DNA of 64,000 bases from Eopsaltria australis. Its lineage: Eukaryota > Chordata > Aves > Passeriformes > Petroicidae. The position numbers were made by a program, and so were the translations under genes. Shown one piece after another: positions 47,647 through 61,522 of this stretch. The stretch covers positions 1,364,001 to 1,428,000 of the forward strand of contig JAVTVJ010000450.1 of assembly GCA_034509425.1 (NCBI GenBank), written 5' to 3'. The notes under the pieces are model-generated. The model saw nothing but the letters and a program-made list of their open reading frames with translations, searched no databases and was not told where the DNA came from. Numbering within the stretch: position 1 is the first letter of the stretch; each line of letters begins with the position of its first letter.

Positions 47647-50600
47647 AAATCTTTGATCCTGGCTCCTGGGAGAAGCAGGAGCCACAGTTACATATTCCAG
47701 CTGTGATACAGGGATGGCTGGGCTGTGAGCAATTACAGTAACACCCATCAGAGCACCTGGCTCTCTGAAAGAACCCTGCTAAATAAAAAGTATCTGAAAT
47801 CTACCCTTTCCAGCTGGTATTCAGTTGAGTGGCTAAATAAACATAAAAGCTGAAAGTTCCTCAGTTTCCAGGTCTATGTCTGTCATTAAATTAAGCATGT
47901 TGGAGCCATATTGAGGGAAAAAAAAGTCAGACATCTGCAGTAAATGAAGCAGGTTTTTGGAATCACTGCTATCCCCCAGAACTCAGCAACGGCAGCACTT
48001 AAAACAAGACCTTTTTACCCCCATGTGCCCAGGAGGTTTCTTGATGTAAAGGTTCTTGGGGTCATAGCAAACATTCTTCACATTGCTCAGTGCAGAGCTT
48101 TCAGATCCACTCTGTGACTCTTTTATTTATCACCTTCTGTCAGGAGAACTGCTGCTGCATCAGAGAGGTCACAACCTTCTATTCTTCCAAGCCACTGTCC
48201 TGTCTTAAATGAACAAGTTCTGCTCAATGCCATAGGCCAAACATCAATCTTTGTGCCAAGTCCTTCAGTGCACTCCCCCCCGGGCTTTAAAAGTAAATTG
48301 AGTGAAGAAAGAGATCTGGTTTCTCACATCCTCTCTCCCCTGCAAGAACATGCTGTGGGTGCTCCCCAGCATCTCTCCACTGCAAGGGAAGAGGATGGGC
48401 TGAACAGAACCCTGCACAGGTAGGTCTGACTGCACCTGAATGGCAGATATTCATGGCCAACCCTATTTTCAGCTTCTCCCCAGCCTGTGTCCAGCTTGGG
48501 GCTGGAGGGCAAGCTGGGGAGGCTGAGGAGCAGCCACGTGGGGCTTGTCCCAGGCACTGCAGGGGCAATACCCTGGAGCAGAGGAGAGAACAGACACTTG
48601 TGTCCATGCTGCTGCAAGTATACACTCTGCCATAGCAGCTTGCTGGCCAAAATTTTTGTGCTCAGCCTCTCCTTTCATCTTCTTTTTTGTTCCCTGCCTC
48701 TCTTTCTCTGCTCTTCCTTGCCCATGGCTGCAGGTTGGTAAGAATGGTTTTAAAAATGGCCATTATGCCTGCACCACCTCAGCTGCTTCCCTCAGCCTTT
48801 GCAGCACCTAAAACCTTTGCTAGAGATGAAATGCCTTTGAATTGCAGTAGGGTAAGGAACATTACTGCATCTCTGGATGCACTGAGTGGGATATGAGCTG
48901 CCAGCAACATAGCAACCCTCCAGCTTATGCTCTGCAGGAAAAGAGACATCTCAGGGAGTGAATATCAGGCACTCATGGCTCCTCTTTGTCAGGGCTACTT
49001 CAGCACCATTTTACATTGATTTCACATTAATCCTTCCACCAGTACAACAATGCACGTGCACAGAAATGCCTGGATGTGTGGATCTGTGAGTATGGAAGCA
49101 TGTCTATATTCTTTTGTGTATTTCCTCCCCACTCTCTGGCTGCTGTTGGATGTCTGACACCAGCAGCAGAAGATTTATTGATCTGGTCATAACATATTAA
49201 GGCTGCTGAAGAGCAGATGTTAAAAACAGACTTCTTGGCATATATCAGCCCCCGGCAGTATTGGTCTCACACATGTTCCAGTTTATTTATTGGAGCAATT
49301 GCTCTCCTCATTCTCTTCATTATCTTCCTCTTGGGCAATTCAGGCACACCAGAGCCAACCCCTTCCAGTCAGTCAGTCCTTCTTGGAACATCAGTTTTTC
49401 TTTAGCTTGGGCAACATCTGACAACTTTTCCTTCCTGAGAAGGAAAAGCCCATCCCACTGTTCATAAAAGCAGATGGAAATTTATCAGCTGCAAAAATGT
49501 ATCCTGGCATAAATACAGTGAAAATGAAGACTCAGGGATGCCCCTAATTTGATAATAAGCAGGTGCATAATGGGGCCAGGGAAGCCATCTGAAGGGGGAA
49601 CTTCAATTACATGACCACGTACAGCACCCAAGAGACTCTGATGCACCACAGGAGCATATCATGGCAGACGAGGAACAAAACACATAAAAATGTTGTTTGT
49701 TCCATTTTATTACAGCCACAGAGCTGTGAAATTAATGCAGAGGAAAGGGCTCTTCCTGTGCAGGAGAGCAGCATGGCTCCGTGCACCAGAAAGGTGTGGC
49801 ACTGGTCCTTCTCCAGGAGACAGCGTTGTCACCAGCCTCCTTAAACACCTGCTGTGCGCACTCCAAGGTGAGGGCTCCTTTGCAGAAGCACAGGTTTATA
49901 GTCTGCAGCTTATTTCTGCCAGTGATAGGGCAGCAACGCTCCTGGCCACAGCTTTGGTGTAGTAAAATCCAAGAGGCCCCCTGACACCAGGGCTATAGCA
50001 CAAGGAAGCAGAGTCCTGTTCCCAGTAATTCCTCCCAGGACTGGTGCTTGCCTGTAGCTGCCACCCCACTGCCAGTGCCCCATGGCCCCTCTGTGTGCTC
50101 TGCTGCAAAACTCTGCCCACATGCTTCTAGAGCTGCCTCCTTCAGAAAAATGAAGATCAACTAAATATTTTCCTAATATGTAGCCAGCAGTGGACAGCTG
50201 GACCTGGATGGGCAGGAATTTTTCCAGCTCTCCTAATTTTGTCAGTCTTCCTTTTCCTGCCTCAACCCTCATGCAAAACACAGGCAAGGCTGGTTTAATC
50301 TGGATTTTAGATGATTTTTTGCCATTCATATGCCATTAGCTCCCCCTCATGCTTACAGTAGCATTCCCTGTTTTTAAGAAGTCTGGCAGGGTTTAGAAAT
50401 TCTGCTGAAATAATAATTGCAGTAAATTTTTATGGAAACAGATGGGGGAACCAGACAGCCATAAATTTAATAACTCCTTTGAGTACTTAGCAGCAGAAAC
50501 ACAAGTCCCCAAATTCATTAAGAAAAAAAAAAAGTGATTAATGATGATATAGATTTTCCATAATGATAGAAAGCCTTAAACTGTACAACTTTTGAATGAT

Positions 50601-53000
50601 CCTCATTTATTCTGCCTTATTGACTGCCTGGACAATTGAAGATGAAAGGCCTGGGAAAGACAGAAAAGCTGCATTTTAACTACTGGGTAAAGTAAGTAAA
50701 ATAACAATCCAGTGGCAATGCAGTGACCTTTACACTTGAACATGACTTTCAGACTCTCTGTAGTTAGTCCTACAGCACAGCTGAGTTAATCTAATATTTC
50801 TATTTTATCTCATGAGTGAAATGAGGGGAAATCTTAATTATGCCTGTAGTTGTGGTTATAATCCAACCTCCTGACACTGGAATTACATCTGTTCTCAACT
50901 CATTTTGTGGGTCAGTGCAATGACTTAGTTGACTCAGGAAGCAGAGCTAAGAAAAATTTTCAACAGAATGGCCCTAAGCTGCCCAAATAATTGTGCATTT
51001 CCAGATTGTCCCAGAGCAGCATCCCTGACATTCCCCTAGAGTGGCTGGAACCAGGAAACATGGTTTCTTCAGCCACTGATTTGCTTCAGTCATTCTGGTG
51101 ATTTAGGTGCTTCTTCTTTTTAAAAAAGGGTATTAACAGACCTAGTCTCTTCCAAAGGCTGTTGCTGGAGTTAGTGAAGCCTGAGGTGGGTTGTCCCTCC
51201 AAGGAGAGGAGTGGATGCAACAATAGTGCTGGACCCACTTTGCCTCCCCTTCCAACCAGTATGGACCAGCACAAGACCAAGGCCATCCTGGTACAAGCTC
51301 AGCATGACCCCTTGGGCTATTTCGATGGACCTTTGTGAGAAAAGACTCAAGTGGAAGAGGATTTTCTTGGCTTTCATGGGTTTGGAGAGCTGGACTCCTC
51401 CCTGTTCCATGCATGATGTGGCCCAGCAGTGCTTTGCAGAGATGGTGGCCCTGACTCCTGGGGGAGCTTTGTGGCTCCAACTCAAGGATGCTCAGCTCCA
51501 TCAGCCTCCTGGTAGAAATAAACTGCAATTGTTTCTGGACAAACAAGGAGCAGTATTTTTAAAAATTCGTTCATTGCCAGCTGTTTGCTCAGCTCAGAGT
51601 TTTGTTCAGCTGAATCCCATCTCCAGCTCCCAGGGAGTGGATGGAAAGTGCTTGGAGTGACATATAGAGCAGCCACCATGGCTGAAACAGTCCATCTATT
51701 GGGAGGTGTCACTGGAGAAAGGAGCTAAGGAGTTTATTTGAACAGCTGAACTTTGGCATGCAAACTAATATAAACTGAAAAAAAATTCTGCTTTAAGAAA
51801 AATGAGCTGTGTGTTTGGCATTCTGTACTTGATATAATTCATTTTTAGTATCATATAAATCAAAGAAAAGAGTTTCTCAATCTGCTTAGACTACTTGGAG
51901 AAGGAGAAAGAAACCAAAGGTGACAGGGTAGGAACAGGAAGCAGAGGGCTGAAGGGAGCACAGACTCTCAGACTCTTTGGGGCACGTGGTGACTGTCCCA
52001 GAACTCCTGCACATCCCTTTGTACCATCACTCCACACTGCTGCCTCTGTCCTGTAAGACCACATGAAATCCTGCTCCCTATTCCCTTCTACAGAGCTGGG
52101 GACAGGAGTGGGTTGGATGGAGATGGCTGCTCCTAAAGAGGAGGTCAGCAGTGAGGAGAAAGGTTGTCTAACTTCAGTCTTCCATTTCCTGTTAACAGCA
52201 AAGCCCCTGGAGAGACGTGAAACAGCAGCTCCAGAAGATCAGGGAATGGGTCTTTGCCCACCCTGAGCTCCATCTGCCAGGCTGTCCACACACCACCATC
52301 AAACCCCAACTCAACAGCTTTATTGGTACAGGTGAGTGGCTTTGACAGCTCCTCTAACTTTCCAGAAGACTCATGGTGTCTCAAGCAAGCTGAGATCTCA
52401 GAGGGAGAGCCCTGACCCCCTTGCTTGTTTTCTTTGACATTGTGAAGCACAACCCTTTGGTGAGAGGCAGCCGAGAGCTCCTTCCCAGGACCAGCGGAAG
52501 GAGGTTGGTGACAAGAAGTTTTTATTCACCTTCCTGTGCCTTTCCAGGGCCTTTTTCCTTTTCCTTCTGTTTTGCAGGGAGAAACTCGCCAGTTCTTCTC
52601 CTTTCAGCAGGATTATCAGAGCTGGCTTCCGATGGGAAGTTTCCCAGTGCTGAGGGTTTCTTCCTACGGTGCCGTTGTGAGCGCCTTGCCATTCCCAGCC
52701 GATAACCTATCAGCCAGATTCTGCTGCAGAAAAGCCTTTATCTAAGGGAAACAAAAAGCCATGGGAACAGGGGCTCTTCGTGCATGGGCGAGGAGCAGTG
52801 CATGACATGTGAATTTGCCAGATGTTACCACTCTGGATCTTACTAAAACATGCCCTGCCCACGGCTGCTTTGTCTGCACGGAGGGAGTTGGGTGATTAGA
52901 GATGTTTTTACTGACAGGGCTGTAAGGGCCTGACCAGGCAGCCTGGGAGCAGTTCCCTGACACAGCATCACAACTCCTTGCAGATGTGTTGACTGTTGGA
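47647..53000. other. Intergenic, no gene recognised
   Basis: Mixed-composition unique-looking sequence. Frames of 100-150 codons near 49.9-50.3 kb, 51.1-51.7 kb and 48.3-48.7 kb are open on both strands, a sign of composition rather than coding. None resembles a known family and none has exon-like boundaries that continue. No RNA gene seen. Confidence 0.6.
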
Positions 53001-56000
53001 TTTTGTGTGGTTCTGACCACTGTTTCATTTGACAGTATCCTTCCCTCATGCCTATTTAGACTGAGACTGTTTTCCAGAAAATTACACCGTCTTCCAACAT
53101 GTTTATGTAGGGCCTTGGCTTTTTGTGCAGCTCAGTTGATGCCTCAAGGCCCGTTTTAATGCTCTTCTGACAGTGTCTTGTGTTTGTCTGATTGGAAATA
53201 TTCCAGATAATTAAAAAATTACACACCAACTGCTGCTTAAAAATCTATTGTGTGTATATTTATTTTGTATATTTTGGCTTTGGAGGAGGCTGTTTCAATT
53301 CTCCATCCCCCCTCTCTGAATCTCCCATGTCAAGACTGGAGCCCAAGCTCTTCTGAAGTCTGCAAAGCCAGAGAGTGCCCTTAAGTGATGCCTCTTTATT
53401 CCTTATTACCTATTATTCTTTACAGGAAACAATATGGGGAGGCTGTGCCAGAAATATATTGTAATTATTATTTTTATTATTCCAGAGTATGCATAGGAGC
53501 TTATTATTTTTAAGTCTGGTCATCCCTGTACCCTGCAGTGCCTTAATTTGGAAGTTCACACTTGAAAGGAGAGAGAATTGCATCCATACTCATTGTCTGT
53601 CCTTGTCACAGGCGTGGGGCTGCACTGATGAGCTCTAATCACACACGTGAGTCCAAAACAGGGAGAGGCGGCATTTCTGTGTGCACGGAATAATCATCTC
53701 TGAGCTAAATGCAGTGCTTTAAAGTGATTTGTATCCATCCTCACCCCCACCTTCTCAGTCTAATTAACTCCTCTAATAGAATTAATCAGCACACTAAATA
53801 CGAGACTCGCTAACGACTGAAAAAAACCACACCACTATCTATTCCAAAATACAATTACACTGACAAACTCAATTACATGCCTCAGTCACTTCTGAAATTA
53901 CTCACCAGTATTGGTCTGCGCACAGTTTAAGTTCCATTGTTGAAAGAAATCATAAACACTTTCTAAATCGTACAATGTTTACAGAAATACACAGAAGCAC
54001 AGCTTTTATTACCCATGTGGCAAAATTAATTTGACACATTGAAAGCAAATGAATAGAGCTGGAGGACTTTATTCAGGCAGTATTCTTCCCACCGATAGAA
54101 TTTACACTGGGGGAACATCTAACACATTAACCTTATTAAACTCTGATGTAGGTAAATAGCATTTCAAAGGGAAGGAGAAAGGATCCAAATCAAAATCCTT
54201 ACTGCATTTGAATGAGCAACATCCAATTCTGCATTTCTAACTGTTTCTTTTAGTTTACAACCCCCTTCCACTAAAGTAGGGTTTTGCTCTGGAAACTTTT
54301 GCAGCAGAAGCAGTCCACAATATGCAATTATGATTCTGGGTTTAGTCTTTTAAATCTGTAGTGAACTCTACAGCTGAAAATAAACTCCCATCAGATTTGG
54401 TTATGTGAGCTTAGGTTAATTTGCAAGTCAAAAGAGGAAGATAAATGTTGCTGGTGTTTTTAATAAGCCGAGTTTATCGAAGTTCATCTTGATCTGAAGA
54501 TACAGAAAGTCTTCCTGAACTTTTTCTTTGTCTGGTCATATGCAGCACCTGCTTCTCAGTTTAATTTATTTTCAAACTGTGATACCAGTCAAACAGTAAT
54601 ATTTCTCATGGAAGGGACAGAGCAGCTCTTGCTTGCAACTGGGCACAAGTAGACAAAAATTTGAGCTCCAGGCTGACAAAGTCTGTGTTGAACTTGAAAT
54701 ATCCTCATGTGACTGACAGCAACAACCTCCCATCCTTAGGAAGAGCCTACATCCATGCAGAACCAATACAACAAACTGATATATACCTTTTGAGCCTAAA
54801 AATTACAGTAGCACTTGCCTAGTAGGGATTTCTCAGGCCAGTAGAGTAGGTTACTGAAGGAGTTACAGATTGCTCAAAATTCCTTTGAAAAAAAGAGAGT
54901 CCAGCACTTTGAAGAGTTCTCCAAGAAGGCAAGGGACATCCTGCTGGGTCCCACTTTCTGCTGAACTTGAGAGAGACACAGGACCTGACAAGGGAAGAGG
55001 GATCAGAACTCCCAGTTTCAATCCAAACATTAGAAGGGTTGAGCAGATGCATTCAGAGACCCAACACCTGCTCCACAGGGATGGGGTGGCACTGGGGTGA
55101 CAGTGGGAAATTGAGGTTTTATGGATGGATCACACGTGTGCTCTGCTGATGTCCATCCCTGTGAGCTCTCCCATCCACACACTCCATCCCCTGCTCTAAA
55201 CCAGGGGAGAAACCAAAACATAGGAAAGGAAGATTGTTCAGTGTGAAATAATGATTGGCCCAAGTTAGTGAGAAAGCCTCGCTCCTCCCGCTTCCCTTAA
55301 AAATTATGAATGCTTATTAAATGCTTGGACAGTGACATTCGAGGAGCAGGACAACAGAACAGAAAGGATCTCCAGAAAGACCAATCCCACATCTTCTGGG
55401 GAATATTTGTTCTATTTTGGCTTTTTGCCATGCCCATTTATTTCACAGCACTCCAGCCATCCCTATCCATACTCCCCTTCCTGCTGGAGTTCCTTTTATG
55501 TGCAGCCAGGCAATTCACACCCACCACTCCCTTCCTCTCCTTCAGGTGTTTAAAGGTTGTTTAAAGCAAAGTATTAAACCAGATTTTATTCTAATCAACA
55601 TATTTGCAGCTCCACAGCCATTCCTGTTAGAAATGCTCTGCCACAAGCACAGTTTCACAGCTGAAGGTGCATATTAGGATAAAGATAAATTTGTGGTTAG
55701 AAACTGGGGCCTCCAGCAAAGGGCTTCTTTTGCTGCAACCCAAGAATAAGACTCACTTTGTGAATTAATAGATTTTACACTTTCATCAGTGGAATATCAT
55801 CCATCAAACCAAAACCTTTCAGGAAGGCTGGTGCTATCCAGGCACCTTCTTTATTAATTCTACACATTTCTGCCCTCACCAGTGATGCATTGGATGACAC
55901 TTGCAAAGGATTAGATACCTGACACGATATTAGATAAAAATTACAAGTGAGAAGCTATTTTATTGCTATTTATTTTCATCAGCAGAGCATCCCTCTCCTA

Positions 56001-56660
56001 AATGCCATTCTAGTTTGCTTGATATTGACTTTTCAGGCTGTTGAGAAGTTTTGTAATTCTTTTTTGTTCATAGTTTATATATAGAAATCAATACTAGTTT
56101 GCAATTTGTTGAAACTGAAATGGTCACATTAGGAATAACATATGCCTGATTTATCCTTGCATTCTATTCCCAGTCAGAATTGGATTAATTTCTTAGTCAA
56201 TCTGTGATATCTAATAATTAAAAATGGTTATTTCCACATCTCACATACACTTTTTATTAACCTCACATTAAAGCATAACTGAGCAAAGCAAGCAGGAACA
56301 TGGATGTGAATCTTCCTTAACATCACTGGTATCAGTGATTGAGATATCAAGGGTATGGGTTTTGGGGGGTTTTATTTAATCAAAATTTGTGCTCACACCA
56401 TCAGAAATAGAGATTTCACTGGTTTTCAGGTAGAGCAATAATGGTTAACCGCAAAATTATCAGACTCAAGATCTCCTTTTCTGGAAAACAGTTGCAAATT
56501 GTTTACAGCTTTCAAACCTAACTGCAAAAAGTTTGGGTCTGAATAATGTTACCACACCACAACTTATTCACCTCAAATTTCGTGTTGCAAGGAGCAAACC
56601 CCACTGAAACAGCCCCGATTTAGTGTCACTGCATTGTCAGACACCACTGAAATGTTTCTG
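53001..56660. other. AT-rich intergenic segment, repeat-poor
   Basis: Stop-rich on both strands from about 53.0 to 54.5 kb, with many TAATTA and ATTAAT cores, notably TCTAATTAACTCC and AGAATTAATCAGC at about 53758-53790. No interspersed repeat was recognised. It has the look of non-coding regulatory sequence, but conservation cannot be judged here. Confidence 0.4.
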
Positions 56661-56668
56661 GACTGACA

Positions 56669-56682
56669 CTACCATCTAGTGT
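56669..56682 (-). promoter_or_regulatory. Weak CTCF-like motif
   Basis: The minus strand reads ACACTAGATGGTAG, 12 of 14 positions of CCASYAGRKGGCRS. Confidence 0.35.
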
Positions 56683-59600
56683 CCCCATCACAGACTGCAG
56701 CTTCTCTGGGGGGAAAAACGCACAATGCACTTGTTTGTTCCTTCTATAATTACATTATCATAAATAATTCCTCTCCCGAGACACATGTACAAATAGAAGA
56801 GAGGCTGAAGGCCACACAATGCCAGCTTCCTTTTCCTCTTGAATCAAGAGAAAAGCCAACTAGGCAAGCAGTCTTGGGGAAGAAAAAAACGTGAGCTGAT
56901 TTAGTAATAGCTCTCACAAGAAGCCAAAGTGATGTGTTTGGTTTCCATTCTTTTCTCCCAAAGGTCCAGTAAGATTGAAAAACACATTAATGCTCTTGTA
57001 ACACACCTGGGGTATTCAACAAAGCTGGCATAGATGAAGTGTGGAGCTTCAGTGCCACACAGGGCATCTCTTACTGCATTAGGAGCATCTTTGGCTCTCC
57101 TTGGAGAGGCTCACGAGAGCTCTGCTGGGCCACCCACACTTGAGGACACTTCCCAATTCCCGGTGGGGGTAGTGAGAATATTTAGAACCTCTCCAGGATG
57201 CCAAAAGAGGTAGCTTTCCTCTAAAATAGGTTTCCCAAATCAAAAGCTTCCTTTGAGCCCCAGCCCCCCACTGGTTGTCTGCCCTGTCTCCCTCAGCAAG
57301 GGGCAGGAGACTTCAGCAACATCAGCCTAATTAAGCCACAGTCTTTGCCTGCTGTGCCCACCCTGAAAAAGCAAGTCCAAAGAGCTATCAAGTGAATTGC
57401 AAACCCTATAAAAAAGTGCCTGAAGGGGAGGAGGACTCTGTGTTCTGGCCCGGTTGCTGCAGGGAGACTGGAAAATACAGTGGAAGCCATGAAACACTGA
57501 ACGCTTTTTTTTTAAAGAAAAGCCTTTTCCAGCTTTTGACTTTTATTACACTTTCCAAAACAACAACAACAAAAAACCACAATGAGAAGTTCCCCCTTTG
57601 ACCTATGAAAACTCCTGTGCCTAAATATGCTTTAAAATCCTCTCATTCCCCCACTTACAGTTCCAATGTGCTGTAACAGTATTTTCAACCAGCAAAATAC
57701 TGCATCGGGGAGTGCTGAGGCAGATGTGCTTTATTGCAGGCACTGAATGAGCTGTGACAGACTGCACCATGCCAGGCTCATTATACGCATCTTCCACTGG
57801 AACTCTGCAGTTCAGAGAAAGCCTTTAACCTGCTGATTGCAAAGAAGAGCCATTACATTGCTTTTGACATTGCACCTATAATGGCACCTTATTTCTTCAA
57901 ATTATTGACACAATTTCACAATGTTGCCTTGACATCCCCAGGCTGAAGGTATCCATGCTCTTGAACCCTTTTTAGAGCACTAGCCTTTCATTTTCAGCAC
58001 ACTTTAAAACATGCTCTCCAGTGGACTGTGAAGAAACCTCCAACTTCTCCTGCAGCTCAGACAGCCCAGCTGTAATCCCCAGCACATCTAATTGTCCTTC
58101 CCAGACTGCTAAAGCCATTTGAAAATTAAAACTACTCAGCTGTTCGGGCCAAAGTGAATTTTGTTACTCCAGAATGAAAGCTAAAAGCAGTTCCTGCTGT
58201 GGAGGTGTAGGGGTTGGTTGGGGTCTGGTTTCTGGATTGCAGAGCCCTCTGCAGCAAGGGACAGGATGGAGACTGTTCCCAGCAGAAATCCCCTGTACTG
58301 GAGCCAGGGACAGACATCCAGGCAGGAAATTTGGGCAGATCTCCAGTCTCCCCACAGGCCTGAGGGTGCCAAGTGCCAGCCAAGACCGCAATGTCAGAGA
58401 GCAGCAAAACTCTCTGGTCAGCCAACATTGAAGAGACTTTCCCCAGCAAAGAGGGTCACAATCAATGGCCCTTCTCACTCTGGTCTTGCCAGAAGTGTGA
58501 TCAGGGAGGCAAGCCTTTCCCTCTTAACATTAAAGTGCCACTGTTGACATCTAAACCTGATGGCTCTTTTCTCTCTCAATGCGAGCTGTGTGGCAGCAGC
58601 CAAGGAATCCCTTTCAAAGGAAAGTAGTCTTATTGATTTAAGAGAAAACCTTATTTGAGAGATTTGCCACCAACATTCTCCCTTGCCACATATATCCACC
58701 AACCAGAGGAAGCCGAGTGACCATTCACAGACAGTTTCCACTAGCATGGGAGTGGTATCAGTAGACTTCATAAAATCCTTTCTCTCTCTCCTTCCACCTT
58801 TTAGTGCCCTTATTACACAGAAACAAACAAACCCCCCCTTCTGTGGTTCCCAAGGTGCCCAGAAGCCACACAGCTACTCAAGTTAAGCATGCCAGGAGAT
58901 TATTTCAGAGCTTAAAACCAACAGGAGAGCTCAGGCTGATTGATTAAGAAAATTGATACAAAGGGGAGGAATAGAGCACTAATCTACCTGTGACAGCAGA
59001 ACCCCTCTGTGAAACAAAGGGGGCTGATGCATTCACTATCCTAAGGGGAAACTACTTCCCTGGACACAGGAAAATGTGCTAGAGGGGTTTTTCAGAGTCT
59101 TGAGCACCTTGCAGGAAGTCTGGGATACCCAATGTTCAGGGTAACTCCAAAGTCACTAGGATCAGTATTTGTCTTGGTGTTTAGGCATCCATGAAAATTA
59201 GGAAAAAAAGTTGTCTTATATGAACAACAAAACATAACCCAGAACTTAAACTGTGGGCTTGGTTGGTAGCAGCGAATTAGAACATTAGAACCCTTTCAGC
59301 TAAGGAAAATACTCAGGAAAGGCTTAAGATCAGCTTACTGTGCAAGAAGAAAAATCAATGTACCAGCTCCTTCATCCTGAAGGCTAATCACTGCAAGAAA
59401 CAGAGCTTTGCTGTACCTTGATCTTTGAGAGCAAAAACAAAGTGAAAATTCAACTATTTCTTTCCAGCCCATCCTATTGCTGTGCTCCAAGAGCACCATA
59501 ACACAGCACTCCTCAGCTGAGAAACCTTTTGGTTTGGAGTAGAACTTTCTGTAGCTCAGGCTAGTAAGCCCTCCTTAGGAAACTGTGCTCAGCTTTATCT

Positions 59601-61508
59601 TTGATGGATGAGTGATTCCCTCCCTTCCTCAGCTGCTGCCAGTCATCCAGAATCAGTCACTGTAGTGGCTGGGAGTGACAATCCCTTAAAAAGGCAGATG
59701 GAAAAAAAAAATCTTTGTAGAGGAAGGGTTGTGTCTTTCTCCTTTTGCAGTGGGGACTAGGATAGGAGAGAAGAAGGAGTCTCCAAAGTCATCTGGCTAT
59801 CAAGGAATGAGTTAGAGCTAGAACAGTCTGACCCAGGGGGAAGGGAAGGGAGAACTGGGGAGGGTCCTATGAGAAAACAGGTTGAATAGATAGAGCCAGG
59901 ATGGTTGGAGGGTTTTTTGCTCTATGGTCAAATTTGTCTTATTTGAGCAATTCTATAGGACATTACCTGACTAGAATCACTTTAGTGAAGGTGGGCTGGC
60001 TGTAGGGAGACATATCACATGTAATCTCTGCTTGGTTAGCAGCCTGCTTGGGTAGGAGTATTGTATTTAAGACCATATATATTGTCCTTGCATTCTGTCA
60101 TGTGCTGTGCCTCATCCCTCCAGGATGTGCCCCCCAAAACTGACCCTGCTGTCACTCAAGGGCAGGTTGCTGAAAGTTTTGCAGCAGGTAATGTCCAGGT
60201 CTTGCTCTTTGAACTCACTGAGTACTCTGAGAAAGCCCTTCAGCGACATTATTCAGAGTTTCAAATTACTTGCCATGCTCTAAATGCTTAAATAGATGCT
60301 GGATCCAGCCTTCAGTGTGTTTAAAATTGGGTCTGAGCTGGAGAGATTGCTTTAACTTTCATAGCTAAGACTTTGGACAGATAAGAAGAGCAATAATATG
60401 TTCCAGGAGTCAGAACTAGGTGTTTTGACAGTGTTTCTCCTGTCATTTTATTTAATAATCCATTGCCCCTCGGTTAATAGCTTTCTGCTTGATTAGTCTG
60501 TGTAAATCAAAACTTCACAGCTTTATCCCTGACATGTTATACATTCTGAGCTGAGGGTAATGAATCGTGCCGTGGGTTGATGTACTCTGCCTTCCGTTTA
60601 GAAAAAGTCCTGTGTCAAGGAAACACCTTGGCTTCAAATTGAGTTATCAGTATGCTGTCAAAATTCAGAGGAGGAAATGCAGAGGCTCCTACCAACGTGC
60701 AGCCAGGGATTACAGAGCCCTGAGCAGAATATGAAGCTGCAGGGACTGGCTTAGCCTGTGCTGGCAGCTCTTGGGCGTCTTCAGTAACACATGAAACTGG
60801 CTGCTCTGCATTTCCTGCCTTGCTGCTCAAATATCCTGCCCACACTGATGCCTTAAAATTTTAGCTTTTATGTTTTTCAAATCCTATACTGCATTAGTGC
60901 ATAGCTCTAAACTCCATATAAAGTGTAGTTACTGTCTTCACATTTTGGTCAGACAAAACAATCCCTCTGGGCCTGTGATCCAAGGACACCTCACAGCCTC
61001 AGGCCCTGAGAAGTATAAACAGAAGTGAATTGGGGAGAGCGAACTGGGGGAATGTGACTTCATAACCTGAAGCTGTAATTGGAGAATTAACCCCTGACAT
61101 GCAAACTGACCAAACTTATCTCTGTCTGAAAAACTCATGACCATTGTCCATGTGGGGTGCAGCCTCTGCAAGGCTTTTGACTGCCCCAAGTGTATCTGTT
61201 AAAGACCTTTAATAAACACCCACTTTATCCTCTTAACTTTGTCTAGCCTCTGTTCTAGGTAGCCACTCCAAGGCATCAACACTGCCCTGCTTGGAGTGGT
61301 GCAGCAGCACCAGCCTGGTTTCAGTGCAGCTGATCGCACAGGGGTCCCCTCCAGGCTCTGGGGGCTGCTGCAAACCTGGGTCAGGAGGCACCTGTGGCAC
61401 CTCCAGAACAGGTGGAGTTTAAAGTGCTGAGCTGTGATTCAGTGTGAGCTGCTGCTTTTCCTCGCCAGGCTGGACTGCTCCTCCAAAGCCAAGCACTACT
61501 CTCCGTGG
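56683..61508. other. Intergenic, no gene recognised
   Basis: No repeat family or coding exon was recognised. A small AAC-rich tract lies at about 57560-57575. The stretch 57690-58050 is even in composition and free of simple repeats. Frames near 58.1-58.8 kb are open on both strands without recognisable products. Confidence 0.5.
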
Positions 61509-61522
61509 CCACTAGATGCAGC
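61509..61522 (+). promoter_or_regulatory. Weak CTCF-like motif, opposite orientation
   Basis: CCACTAGATGCAGC, preceded by TGG, agrees at 12 of 14 core positions. It is the only CTCF-like candidate on the plus strand. Confidence 0.35.

Noticed and set aside
51142..51660. Overlapping frames of 134-149 codons on both strands
   Set aside because: Both strands are open across the same stretch, which points to base composition. Neither translation resembles a retroviral or cellular protein.
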